DNA from: Vibrio owensii CAIM 1854 = LMG 25443
GTDB taxonomy: Bacteria; Pseudomonadota; Gammaproteobacteria; Enterobacterales; Vibrionaceae
Length of the DNA stretch: 64,000 bases
Direction of reading: 5' to 3'
Assembly: GCF_000817815.1 (NCBI RefSeq)
Contig: NZ_JPRD01000056.1
Location: 1 to 64,000 of the forward strand
How positions within the stretch are numbered: the first letter of the stretch is position 1; every line of letters starts with the position of its first letter. The translations under genes and the position numbers were made by a program. The notes below the pieces were generated by a model that searched no databases, was not told where the DNA came from, and was given only the letters and a program-made list of their open reading frames with translations. This document shows, piece after piece, positions 9,244-16,921 of the stretch.

Positions 9244-9273
9244 AAAAATCCCTACCACGTGGTAGGGATTTTT
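9244..9273. terminator. Bidirectional terminator between PL7 lyase and katG
   Basis: A perfect inverted repeat with 15-base arms (AAAAATCCCTACCAC and its complement) and no spacer, flanked by A and T runs, so it can stop transcription from both convergent genes. Confidence 0.85.
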
Positions 9274-9341
9274 AGTTGATTACTAAGTTTTTGGGTATCT
9301 ATGTCTATCGGTATCTATGTTTGTCTGCGTCTGGGAAAGTG

Positions 9342-11522
9342 TTATAGATCGAAGCGATCGTTGTTCATCACTTTCACCCAAGCTGCGACAAAGTCTTGGA
9401 CAAACTTCTCTTTGTTATCGTCCTGAGCGTAAACCTCAGCGTAAGAGCGCAGTACCGAGTTAGAGCCGAATACTAAGTCGACACGTGACGCTGTCCATTT
9501 GGTTTGGCCAGAAGCGCGTTCGCGGATTTCGTACTCGTTATCACCGGTCGGATGCCATGTGTAGCTCATATCAGTGAGGTTAACGAAGAAATCGTTGGTC
9601 AGTGCGCCGACGTTATCGGTAAATACACCTTGGCTTGTACCACCATAATTGGTGCCAAGAACACGCATACCACCAATGAGCACCGTCATCTCGACAGCGG
9701 TCAGTTGCATCAATTGGCTTCTTTCCAATAACAGCTCTTCTGCCGTTACGACGTAATCGGATTTCAGCCAGTTGCGGAAGCCATCGTGAATTGGTTCAAG
9801 CACATCGAACGAATCGGCATCGGTCATGGCGTCCGTCGCATCTCCACGTCCTTGGCTAAATGGGACAGAGATATTCATACCTGCGTTGGATGCCGCTTTC
9901 TCGATACCCACGCCACCCGCCAGCACAATCAAGTCTGCCATGCTAATTGGCGAGTTGTGTGTGGTGCGAATATCGTCGAGCACGCTCAACACTTTCTGCA
10001 ATCTTTCTGGCTCGTTGCCCACCCAATCTTTTTGCGGAGCAAGACGAATACGTGCGCCATTGGCACCGCCGCGACGGTCAGAACCACGGTAAGTACGAGC
10101 GCTGTCCCAAGCGGTAGAAACCAACTCGGCAATGCTCAATTCACTATTGAGAATCGCCATCTTGAGCGCATCGATGTTCTCTTCAGATAGGTGGTAAGAG
10201 ACAGGTGGTACGGGATCTTGCCAAATCAAGTCTTCTGCTGGCACATCAGGGCCGAGGTAACGAGATTTAGGGCCTAGATCGCGGTGAGTCAGTTTAAACC
10301 AAGCGCGGGCGAAACAATCTTCGAAGTACTTAGGATCATCACGGAAACGCTCTGCAATCTTGCGGTATTCCGGATCAAACTTAAGCGCCATATCCGCATC
10401 GGTCATCATTGGGTTGCGACGAATGCTTGGGTCTTCCACATCCACCGGCATATCTTCTTCTTTGATGTTTACTGGCTCCCATTGAGCAGCACCCGCTGGG
10501 CTCTTAGTAACCCACCAGTCGTAAGTGAATAACAAGTGGAAGTAGCCGTTATCCCATTTGGTTGGGTTAGTGGTCCACGCACCTTCTACGCCACTGGTGA
10601 CGGTATCACGTCCTATGCCGCGAGAGGTTTTGTTGAGCCAACCAAAGCCTTGGTCTTCAATTTCTGCGCCTTCGGGTTCAGGGCCGAGTAGGGAAGCATC
10701 ACCATTACCGTGTGCTTTACCCACAGTGTGACCACCCGCGGTGAGCGCAACGGTTTCTTCATCGTTCATTGCCATGCGCGCAAAGGTGACACGCATATCG
10801 TGTGCAGTTTTGATTGGGTCAGGTTTGCCATCGACCCCTTCAGGATTTACGTAAATCAAACCCATCATTACGGCTGCAAGTGGGTTTTCTAGATCGCGTT
10901 CACCAGAGTAACGATTGTTCTCTCCGCCACTTGGTTGCAACCACTCTTTTTCTGCGCCCCAGTAAATGTCTTTTTCAGGATGCCAAATGTCTTCACGACC
11001 GCCAGCAAAACCAAACGTTTTAAAGCCCATGGATTCATAAGCCATGTTACCAGCAAGAATCATCAAATCAGCCCAAGACAACTTGTTGCCGTATTTTCTT
11101 TTGATTGGCCAAAGTAGACGACGTGCTTTGTCTAGGTTGCCGTTATCTGGCCAACTGTTGAGTGGAGCAAAACGTTGATTACCTCGGCTTGCGCCACCAC
11201 GACCATCTGCAATTCTATAAGTTCCCGCAGAGTGCCACGCCATACGAATCATCAAGCCACCGTAATGGCCCCAGTCTGCTGGCCACCAATCTTGGCTGTC
11301 GGTCATCAGATCTTTTAGGTCTTTTTTTACTTCCTCTAAATCGAGAGAGTTAAAAGCATCGGCATAATTAAAATCCGCGCCCATTGGGTCGGTTTTTTGG
11401 TCGTGTTGATGAAGAATGTCGAGGTTGAGGGTTTTCGGCCACCAATTGAATTCAGCTGCCTGTTGGTTGGTGTTCGCTCCATGCATGACAGGACATTTGG
11501 AGTGATTGTTTTTGTCGCTCAT
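9342..11522 (-). CDS. katG: Bifunctional catalase-peroxidase (HPI)
   Basis: A 726-residue haem enzyme that removes hydrogen peroxide. The N-terminal active domain carries the distal RMAWHSAGTYR motif (Arg-Trp-His), with the proximal-helix sequence LTAGGHTVGKAHG further on; the degenerate second peroxidase half follows. The frame is open upstream to 11555, but ATG 11522 gives the usual MSDKNNHSKCPV start and has GGAG ten bases before it. It has no signal peptide and is cytoplasmic. It stands alone, convergent with the lyase gene. An OxyR site is expected but none could be recognised by eye. Confidence 0.96.
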   Translation of the reverse strand: MSDKNNHSKCPVMHGANTNQQAAEFNWWPKTLNLDILHQHDQKTDPMGADFNYADAFNSLDLEEVKKDLKDLMTDSQDWWPADWGHYGGLMIRMAWHSAGTYRIADGRGGASRGNQRFAPLNSWPDNGNLDKARRLLWPIKRKYGNKLSWADLMILAGNMAYESMGFKTFGFAGGREDIWHPEKDIYWGAEKEWLQPSGGENNRYSGERDLENPLAAVMMGLIYVNPEGVDGKPDPIKTAHDMRVTFARMAMNDEETVALTAGGHTVGKAHGNGDASLLGPEPEGAEIEDQGFGWLNKTSRGIGRDTVTSGVEGAWTTNPTKWDNGYFHLLFTYDWWVTKSPAGAAQWEPVNIKEEDMPVDVEDPSIRRNPMMTDADMALKFDPEYRKIAERFRDDPKYFEDCFARAWFKLTHRDLGPKSRYLGPDVPAEDLIWQDPVPPVSYHLSEENIDALKMAILNSELSIAELVSTAWDSARTYRGSDRRGGANGARIRLAPQKDWVGNEPERLQKVLSVLDDIRTTHNSPISMADLIVLAGGVGIEKAASNAGMNISVPFSQGRGDATDAMTDADSFDVLEPIHDGFRNWLKSDYVVTAEELLLERSQLMQLTAVEMTVLIGGMRVLGTNYGGTSQGVFTDNVGALTNDFFVNLTDMSYTWHPTGDNEYEIRERASGQTKWTASRVDLVFGSNSVLRSYAEVYAQDDNKEKFVQDFVAAWVKVMNNDRFDL

Positions 11523-11899
11523 CTCTTGCTCCCTAACTGGGGTTAGTGTTCCCAAAGTTTAGTTACAGGTTGCGTATTTCGCCCTTGCGGTTTTACGTTA
11601 TATTTCGGGATTTTGTTCAAAAGATGATCAGTGTCATTCTTCAATAACTTAACCGTATTTAATGCTCAATATTGACGTTGGATCTCAGTAATTCTTTTCG
11701 AAGATAAAGGATGAAGAGGATGGTTTTCGCAAGCTTAGTCTCGTGCGAGAAAATGAACCTCAAAGTGTCGCTAATCCCTCGTCACTTTGTCAGATTGTTC
11801 TCGAACCCGACGTAAGATTTCCCAATCCAATGTTGGCCAATAGTAATCTCATTTCACCGCTCTAACATGTGCCCTAAGCAACAAATACAGGGCTTTTAA
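11523..11899. other. Divergent intergenic region katG / pilin-like gene
   Basis: 377 bases with no reading frame or hairpin that I could support. It must hold the promoters of both flanking genes. No clear OxyR, Fur or CRP site was recognised. Confidence 0.4.
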
Positions 11900-12397
11900 A
11901 TGAGAACAGCAAAGGGTTTCACCTTAATTGAATTAGTCGTGGTTATCGTGATTCTTGGGATTTTAGCCGTGACGGCCGCACCACGTTTTTTGAATATTCA
12001 AGGCGATGCGAGAGCAGCAGTGATCGAGGGCGTGAGAGGCGCTGTGGTGAACGCGAACCAAATTGCCAATGCTAAGTATCAGCTTGGTTATGGCGTATCG
12101 ATTGGCTCTACGGCAACAGACAATACCTTTTTAGATTTGAACAAAAATGGTGCGCAGGACGATGGCGAACCTCTGATGGTTTGGGGACATTTAGACAACG
12201 TTTCGGTTGAAGAAATGGTGAACCTCGATGGGGATTTGGTGGTGTCTGATCCAGAAGCGCCGGGCAAGAACAAACTCTACATTGGTTTTGCTCAAAGTGC
12301 CGATGCATTAGAGAACAGTCAATGCTATTTCCTTTACACCCAAGCATCGGGAGAGGGCTCAGAACCGAGCTTTGAAACGGTGACATCCGGTTGCTAG
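11900..12397 (+). CDS. Type IV pilin-like / MSHA-type prepilin
   Basis: A 165-residue protein with a very short type III prepilin signal: MRTAKG then FTLIELVVVIVILGIL, giving the G-F peptidase site after residue 6 and Glu at mature position 5. The hydrophobic helix is followed by AAPRFLNIQGDARAAV, as in MSHA-type pilins, and a small globular domain with two C-terminal cysteines (residues 149 and 165) able to form the D-region disulfide. No other pilus assembly gene is nearby, so it is an orphan pilin or minor pilin that would rely on machinery encoded elsewhere. Confidence 0.85.
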   Translation: MRTAKGFTLIELVVVIVILGILAVTAAPRFLNIQGDARAAVIEGVRGAVVNANQIANAKYQLGYGVSIGSTATDNTFLDLNKNGAQDDGEPLMVWGHLDNVSVEEMVNLDGDLVVSDPEAPGKNKLYIGFAQSADALENSQCYFLYTQASGEGSEPSFETVTSGC

Positions 12398-12679
12398 TTC
12401 TTTTGAACCTCGACAGTTTTGCACAACAAATCTGGCCGTTTTTAATAGACACGTCTCTGTAAACCTTGTCGGCTTTCATTGAACTTGTTCTAACGTCATC
12501 ACACTTCTTGGACTAAGTGGTTTAAGTTTTCGCCAAAAATCGTAACGCTGTGTGCAACAGAGTGAACCGAAGATTGTTTGGCGTATCGATTCACCGGAAA
12601 GGATTTATCACTGTTCAACTTAGTATCAGAGCGGAGCAATCAGCGTTGCTCTACGAGCTCTAAAGTCGAGAAGTAAAGG

Positions 12680-12775
12680 ATGAGAAGCAAACAGAATAAA
12701 GCGGTATTGTGTGCGTTTGTATCGGGTAGCCTATTTGGCGCAGCACTGGTCATCGCCATGTATATCCAGATTTGA
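12680..12775 (+). CDS. Small single-pass membrane protein (31 residues)
   Basis: A 31-codon frame: a basic start (MRSKQNK) followed by one hydrophobic helix (AVLCAFVSGSLFGAALVIAM) and a short tail. GTAAAGG directly precedes the ATG. It is followed by a stem-loop at 12819-12854 and lies on the strand of trpS, about 340 bases upstream of it. No known family was recognised. The basic N-terminus, hydrophobic helix and plausible ribosome site make it a reasonable small inner-membrane protein, but it could be a chance frame. Confidence 0.4.
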   Translation: MRSKQNKAVLCAFVSGSLFGAALVIAMYIQI

Positions 12776-12818
12776 TGCCGTGCTGGCAAAGCGTGCCAAA
12801 ACTGAAAAATCAAATTGT

Positions 12819-12854
12819 ACAAGGAGTAGGGTTGTTTTCAGCTCTGCTCCTTGT
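12819..12854 (+). terminator. Stem-loop upstream of the trpS leader
   Basis: Eleven-base stem ACAAGGAGTAG / CTGCTCCTTGT (one G-U pair) with a 14-base loop, followed by TAGTTTTAAAA. The U tract is poor, so it may be a terminator for the small gene upstream or a leader structure. Confidence 0.45.
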
Positions 12855-12867
12855 TAGTTTTAAAAGC

Positions 12868-12921
12868 ATGAAAACGACATTCACACCTTCATCAAACTTC
12901 TTCTGGTGGCGCTCTAATTAG
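12868..12921 (+). CDS. Trp-rich leader peptide of trpS (attenuator peptide)
   Basis: A 17-residue frame MKTTFTPSSNFFWWRSN ending in TAG, 101 bases upstream of the trpS start. It has two adjacent Trp codons (12904-12909) next to the first arm of a hairpin, and it resembles the E. coli trpL peptide, which also ends in a WWR-containing segment. There is no strong Shine-Dalgarno sequence. The natural reading is that ribosome stalling at the Trp codons when charged tRNA-Trp is low lets trpS be transcribed. Trp-codon attenuation of an auxiliary TrpRS gene is known from Streptomyces; here it is an inference from sequence. Confidence 0.6.
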   Translation: MKTTFTPSSNFFWWRSN

Positions 12922-13007
12922 AGCGGCGCGGAATCCTTACATTCTTACGCTGCTGGACGGTAGCTAAGAGTGTCATGCCTTTTTATCTCCAGTAGCGATC
13001 TATTTTT
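12910..13007 (+). promoter_or_regulatory. Putative attenuator of trpS with alternative hairpins
   Basis: Hand pairing gives three mutually exclusive stems: 12910-12915 with 12920-12925 (covering the end of the leader peptide); 12922-12928 with 12948-12954 (AGCGGCG / CGCTGCT); and 12949-12957 with 12988-12996 (GCTGCTGGA / TCCAGTAGC, nine pairs with one G-U), followed by ATTTTTATT at 13002-13010. The second and third share bases 12949-12954, as antiterminator and terminator do in classic attenuators. The T tract starts six bases after the last stem, so termination strength is uncertain. Confidence 0.55.
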
Positions 13008-13022
13008 ATTCGGAGATAAGTT

Positions 13023-14045
13023 ATGAACACCACACAAAACACTCAACAACGCGAAGTCATTCTCACTGGCGACCGAGCCACTGGCCCTCTGCATTTAGGT
13101 CATTACGTCGGTTCACTACAACAGCGTGTTGCGCTACAAACTCAGCACGATCAAACCATTCTCGTTGCCGATATGCAGGGCTTAACCGATAACGCGCACA
13201 ATCCTTCCAAGGTCTCTTCCAATATCTTGAACGTCGTTGCTGATTACCTTGCTGTTGGCATCGACCCAATTCAAACCACCATCTGTTTGCAGTCTCAAGT
13301 TCCGGCGCTTGCTGAGCTAACCATGTACTACAGCAACTTGGTTTCTATCGCACGCTTGGAGCGCAACCCGACGGTGAAAAACGAAATTCAAAGCAAAGGG
13401 TTTGAGCGTTCCATTCCGGCTGGATTTTTGACTTATCCAATCTCTCAAGCGGCTGACATTACCGGCTTTCACGCGACACTTGTTCCCGTTGGTGATGACC
13501 AATTGCCAATGCTAGAGCAAACCAATGAAATCGTGAGAAAGATAAACCATCTTGGCGGGAAAGCTATTTTGAAAGAGTGTCGTCCACTGCTCAGTGATGC
13601 ACCGCGTTTGCCAAGCACAGATGGCAAAAACAAAATGTCGAAAAGCATGGGTAACGCAATTAACTTAGGCGCGACAGAGAAAGAAATCAGCGCAGCGGTG
13701 AAATCCATGTACACCGACCCAAACCACTTACGTATTGAAGATCCAGGCCAAGTGGAAGGTAACATCGTGTTCACTTACCTTGATGCGTTCCATGCTGATA
13801 AAGCTTATGTGGAAGAGTTAAAAGCGCATTATCGCCGTGGCGGGCTGGGTGACGGAACAACCAAGAAAATATTGGAAGAGTGTCTGCAAGAGATGCTTCG
13901 TCCAATCCGAGAAAAACGCGCCATGTTCCTAGATGACAAAGCACAACTGATCGAGTTCTTAAAACAAGGTAGCCAACGTTCATGTGAGAAAACTGAGCAA
14001 GTGCTATTTGATGTGAAAGGTGTGTTTGGTTTGAATCTGTTCTGA
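13023..14045 (+). CDS. trpS: Tryptophanyl-tRNA synthetase (second-type TrpRS)
   Basis: A 340-residue class I synthetase that charges tRNA-Trp in the cytoplasm. The HIGH-like motif is LHLGH (23-27) and KMSKS is intact at 204-208. The sequence ILTGDRATGPLHLGHYVGSL and the body as a whole look closer to the streptococcal/staphylococcal type than to the usual enterobacterial TrpRS. The usual housekeeping vibrio trpS lies near dam/gph, which are not here, so this is probably an auxiliary enzyme. Auxiliary TrpRS proteins of other bacteria confer indolmycin resistance. CGGAG precedes the ATG by seven bases, and the leader carries the candidate Trp attenuator. Confidence 0.9.
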   Translation: MNTTQNTQQREVILTGDRATGPLHLGHYVGSLQQRVALQTQHDQTILVADMQGLTDNAHNPSKVSSNILNVVADYLAVGIDPIQTTICLQSQVPALAELTMYYSNLVSIARLERNPTVKNEIQSKGFERSIPAGFLTYPISQAADITGFHATLVPVGDDQLPMLEQTNEIVRKINHLGGKAILKECRPLLSDAPRLPSTDGKNKMSKSMGNAINLGATEKEISAAVKSMYTDPNHLRIEDPGQVEGNIVFTYLDAFHADKAYVEELKAHYRRGGLGDGTTKKILEECLQEMLRPIREKRAMFLDDKAQLIEFLKQGSQRSCEKTEQVLFDVKGVFGLNLF

Positions 14046-14145
14046 AATCGGGTCTGCAAATTACGACCAAAAAATAATTCAAAAAAGTGTGCATCCTTTT
14101 GCGACCTCAAACGTGTTAGAGGTAAATCGTTTAGAGGGTGCCACT

Positions 14146-15132
14146 ATGTTGGACATTTTTACCCATTTTGCCGACTGGCTGACGTATTCCATTCTCAACT
14201 TGGAAGCCAGCACTTCAATGGCAAAAGGTGTTCATTTCTTTATTGAAGACACAAGTAAGATCCTAGTCTTACTGGTTGTGTTGATTTACGTTATCTCCGC
14301 ACTGAGAGCCAGCCTGAGTGTGGACAAAGTTCGCCAATATCTGCAAGGCAAGCACCGTGGTGTGGGTTACTTTCTTGGTTCTCTATTTGGTGCGATTACC
14401 CCATTTTGCTCGTGCAGTTCTATTCCTTTGTTCATGGGGTTTGTCTCCGCGCGCATTCCTATTGGTGTGACCATCGCATTTCTTATTACCTCGCCTTTGA
14501 TCAACGAGGTGGTGGTCATCATGCTCGGCAGTGTCCTCGGTCTGAAATTCACCATTATGTACGTCGTTATCGGTATGCTACTGGGCATTTTTGCAGGCTT
14601 TGTCTTGGATGCTTTTAAAGCTCACCGTTGGTTACAACCTTTCCTCGCCGAGGCGTATCAAAAAGCCAATGAGCTAGATGCGCTGCCTCAAACGGCGATT
14701 GAGTCTCCGCCAATGACGTTGAAACAGCGCCACGAATTTGCTGTGAACGAGACCAGCACCATCTTCAAGCGCATTTGGATTTGGGTATTTGTTGGGGTAG
14801 GGATCGGTGCGTTTATTTATGGTTTTGTTCCGGCTGATTGGTTCGAGCAAAACCTCGCACATGGACAATGGTGGACGGTGCCACTTGCCACGCTCAGCGC
14901 TATTCCAATTTACACCAACGCTACGGGCATCGTGCCAATCATGGCGTCGTTGATAGACAAAGGCATGCCACTGGGAACCACGCTTGCGTTTTGCATGGGA
15001 GCGGTCGCCGTGAGCTTGCCAGAGTTCATGATGCTCAAACAAGTCATGCAATACCGATTACTTGGCGCCATCGCGGGTTACTTGCTGGTGGCAATTTCCA
15101 TCACGGGTTGGTTGTTTAACTTCTTCTATTAA
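14146..15132 (+). CDS. DUF318/ArsP-type permease
   Basis: A 328-residue membrane protein with about eight to ten helices and the family motif FCSCSSIPLFMGF (near 87-99) followed by LITSPLINEVVV. This permease family (ArsP, YraQ) includes organoarsenical exporters; many members have unknown substrates. The frame is open to 14089, but ATG 14146 follows an AGAGGG ribosome site. It is followed 33 bases later by a thioredoxin-fold protein and then a SigZ-like sigma factor, a frequent arrangement for this family that suggests a redox- or metal-linked substrate. Confidence 0.85.
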   Translation: MLDIFTHFADWLTYSILNLEASTSMAKGVHFFIEDTSKILVLLVVLIYVISALRASLSVDKVRQYLQGKHRGVGYFLGSLFGAITPFCSCSSIPLFMGFVSARIPIGVTIAFLITSPLINEVVVIMLGSVLGLKFTIMYVVIGMLLGIFAGFVLDAFKAHRWLQPFLAEAYQKANELDALPQTAIESPPMTLKQRHEFAVNETSTIFKRIWIWVFVGVGIGAFIYGFVPADWFEQNLAHGQWWTVPLATLSAIPIYTNATGIVPIMASLIDKGMPLGTTLAFCMGAVAVSLPEFMMLKQVMQYRLLGAIAGYLLVAISITGWLFNFFY

Positions 15133-15165
15133 TCACAGCAGAGCAAATGCTCACAGGAGTCTGAT

Positions 15166-15414
15166 ATGAAAAGCATTCAAGTTTATGGTTCAGGTTGTAA
15201 GAACTGCATCGTCACCGCAGAACGTATTGCCGAGGTTGCGCAAGAGCTAGGGCAGCAAATCAGCATTGAAAAAGTCACCAGTTTAGAAGCCATCATGAAA
15301 GCAGGCATTATGAGCACACCCGGTGTCGCGATTAATGGCGAGTTGAAACACACGGGTTCGGTGCCATCTGTTGATCTGGTTCGTGATTTGCTCAAAGAAG
15401 ATGTTGTAGCGTAA
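15166..15414 (+). CDS. Small thioredoxin-fold protein (thioredoxin_3 family)
   Basis: An 82-residue protein with a redox-active CxxC (GCKNCI, Cys12 and Cys15) and the cis-Pro motif STPGVAING, matching the small MTH895-like redox proteins often encoded beside ArsP/DUF318 permeases. It has no signal peptide and is likely cytoplasmic. It may act as a thiol donor or metal handler for the permease upstream. ACAGGAG precedes the ATG. Confidence 0.85.
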   Translation: MKSIQVYGSGCKNCIVTAERIAEVAQELGQQISIEKVTSLEAIMKAGIMSTPGVAINGELKHTGSVPSVDLVRDLLKEDVVA

Positions 15415-15485
15415 AGGTAAGGAAAGCGCGTAGCGCGTGCGGATTGTTTTAATGAGCACGCGCGACGACCAATCGAGATTCAAGA

Positions 15486-15965
15486 ATGAAATGTTTGATG
15501 AATGCGTGGAACCATGCAGAACCGAGCCTTTATGGTTGGCTACTAAAGCAAACCCAAAATCCGCATGAAGCGGAAGACATCATGCAAGAAGTGTTTCTGA
15601 AAGCCATGGAGAACAGCGAGCGTTTCTGTACATTGCAGGACGGCAAATCATGGTTGTTTAAGATGACCAGAAACCAATTCGTTGACCAACTAAGACGGAA
15701 AATCCAATCGGTAGAAATCGAAGAGTTTGTCACGCCAACAGAAATCTCTCCCGCGATGGTTCAACTTCAACGTTGTCTTCCAAAAGTATTAGTGAAACTT
15801 ACCGAGCAAGAGCGAGATGTGATAGAGCAATGTGACCTCAACGGCATGGCACAAAAAGACTACGCAGAGAAAAACCAGCTCAGCCTGCCTGCTGTGAAGG
15901 CGCGTTTACGTCGAGCCCGAATAGAGCTCAAAAGCATTTTGGTGAGCGAGTGCAAAGTGACCTAA
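15486..15965 (+). CDS. sigZ: ECF-type RNA polymerase sigma factor, SigZ-like
   Basis: A 159-residue sigma-70 family protein: region 2 at about 6-72 (EAEDIMQEVFLKAM, SWLFKMTRNQFVDQLRR) and region 4 at about 95-148 (ERDVIEQCDLNGMAQKDYAEKNQLSLPAVKARLRRAR). It lies 71 bases after the thioredoxin gene and looks like part of its operon. No anti-sigma gene follows directly. It probably directs transcription of its own operon in response to the stress handled by the permease, which is an inference from position. The SigZ label comes from overall resemblance and context. Confidence 0.8.
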   Translation: MKCLMNAWNHAEPSLYGWLLKQTQNPHEAEDIMQEVFLKAMENSERFCTLQDGKSWLFKMTRNQFVDQLRRKIQSVEIEEFVTPTEISPAMVQLQRCLPKVLVKLTEQERDVIEQCDLNGMAQKDYAEKNQLSLPAVKARLRRARIELKSILVSECKVT

Positions 15966-16047
15966 GACCAAACGGGCGTCTGCTGCTTTAAGTCCTTTCA
16001 AGCTGAACCTTAAATCTTTCTGACAGTAACATTTTTGAGTTAAATTT

Positions 16048-16066
16048 ATTGATAATAATTCTCATT
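16048..16066 (+). promoter_or_regulatory. Fur box upstream of FmdE-like gene
   Basis: ATTGATAATAATTCTCATT matches the vibrio Fur consensus (AATGANAATNATTNTCATT) at all but one specified base. It lies 48 bases before the ATG of the next gene, the right place for iron repression. Confidence 0.7.
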
Positions 16067-16113
16067 ACGTTATGTTTGTGGTCTCAAATATACTCATTGT
16101 TGCGGAGACCAAC

Positions 16114-16668
16114 ATGGAACACTCGGATATTACTCAACTGCTTATTCCAAAGAGTGATTGGGCATCGCCTGATCTTTTTCTTTATGAAGGGGAAGACAAA
16201 CTTCGTCTGAGCTTAGAAGGCGCAATTCAATACAGTGGATTGAACAGCATTGGTGGCGTGATTCTAGGCTTTAGGATGATCCAATACGCGGTGCAACTGG
16301 CGGCGGGTGATCAGTCTTTGCAACGAGATGGCATCAGTATTTATACCGCGTTCCCTGGTCGTGGTGCTCAAGATGCTTTTGAATACACATGCCGCGCACT
16401 ACGTGATAAACGCTACTGCTGCGATACCACATTGCACCACCCAGCAGCGCAAACCGGGCAACGTGGCCAGTTCCTATTTACGATTCGTTTGAATGAACAG
16501 TCTATGGTGATGACACCGGCAAATGGACTACCAAGAAAAAGCTACTTTGAGGCTGACCGACATTCGCAAGACAGCCGAGAAGCCGCATTGAAATGGCGTG
16601 ATGAGAAGATCAACTTCGCTAACACGCTCTTGAGCTTGCCTCCGGAAGAGTGCTTACGCGTGTTGTAA
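16114..16668 (+). CDS. FmdE-like conserved protein under a Fur box
   Basis: A 184-residue soluble protein. The segment SIGGVILGFRMIQYAVQLAAG resembles the CPGLALGYRMA motif of FmdE-domain proteins, although the Cys is replaced, and a later segment AFPGRGAQDAFEYTCRAL recalls the conserved D-A-x-x... region of that fold. A Cys pair (RYCCDTT) and several His residues could bind metal. The ATG at 16114 follows TGCGGAG; an upstream in-frame ATG at 16072 overlaps the Fur box region and is less likely. Function unknown; iron-starvation expression is the main clue. Confidence is high for a gene, low for the family. Confidence 0.7.
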   Translation: MEHSDITQLLIPKSDWASPDLFLYEGEDKLRLSLEGAIQYSGLNSIGGVILGFRMIQYAVQLAAGDQSLQRDGISIYTAFPGRGAQDAFEYTCRALRDKRYCCDTTLHHPAAQTGQRGQFLFTIRLNEQSMVMTPANGLPRKSYFEADRHSQDSREAALKWRDEKINFANTLLSLPPEECLRVL

Positions 16669-16701
16669 CCCTTGAGTTCTTAACGGAACGAATTTCAGAA
16701 G

Positions 16702-16725
16702 GTCGCTCGCTTTCAATTGAGCGAC
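16702..16725 (+). terminator. Stem-loop after FmdE-like gene
   Basis: Stem GTCGCTC / GAGCGAC with a ten-base loop and a weak T-rich tail (ATTCTTGT). Confidence 0.5.
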
Positions 16726-16753
16726 ATTCTTGTATCAAGTATTCGCGGGAATC

Positions 16754-16788
16754 AGATTCCTAGTCGCGCCTGGGCTTGCTGGAATGAC
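16754..16788. repeat. Intergenic repeat, copy 1
   Basis: Begins AGATTCC and ends GGAATGAC with TCGC inside. The reverse complement of the unit at 16852-16891 has the same frame, so the two form an inverted pair. A third copy lies at 38258-38297. Confidence 0.55.
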
Positions 16789-16851
16789 CCAGTTTAAGCT
16801 TTGAGTTAGTGGAAGCCGTATTTGTTGCCTACGATCACGACCCCAAACAGC

Positions 16852-16891
16852 GTCATTCCCTAGAGCGAAGAATGAGCGAGTAGGGAATCTC
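16852..16891. repeat. Intergenic repeat, copy 2 (inverted relative to copy 1)
   Basis: Starts GTCATTCCC and ends GGGAATCTC, with GAGCGA inside; an imperfect palindrome of about 40 bases in non-coding DNA, as with other small enterobacterial and vibrio intergenic repeats. Confidence 0.55.
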
Positions 16892-16921
16892 TCACTTCCA
16901 ATTGCTCAGACAAACGTACCA

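Noticed and set aside
12922..13022. T-box riboswitch before trpS
   Set aside because: T-boxes belong to Gram-positive lineages, and no T-box sequence or specifier loop is visible; the leader peptide explains the hairpins better.
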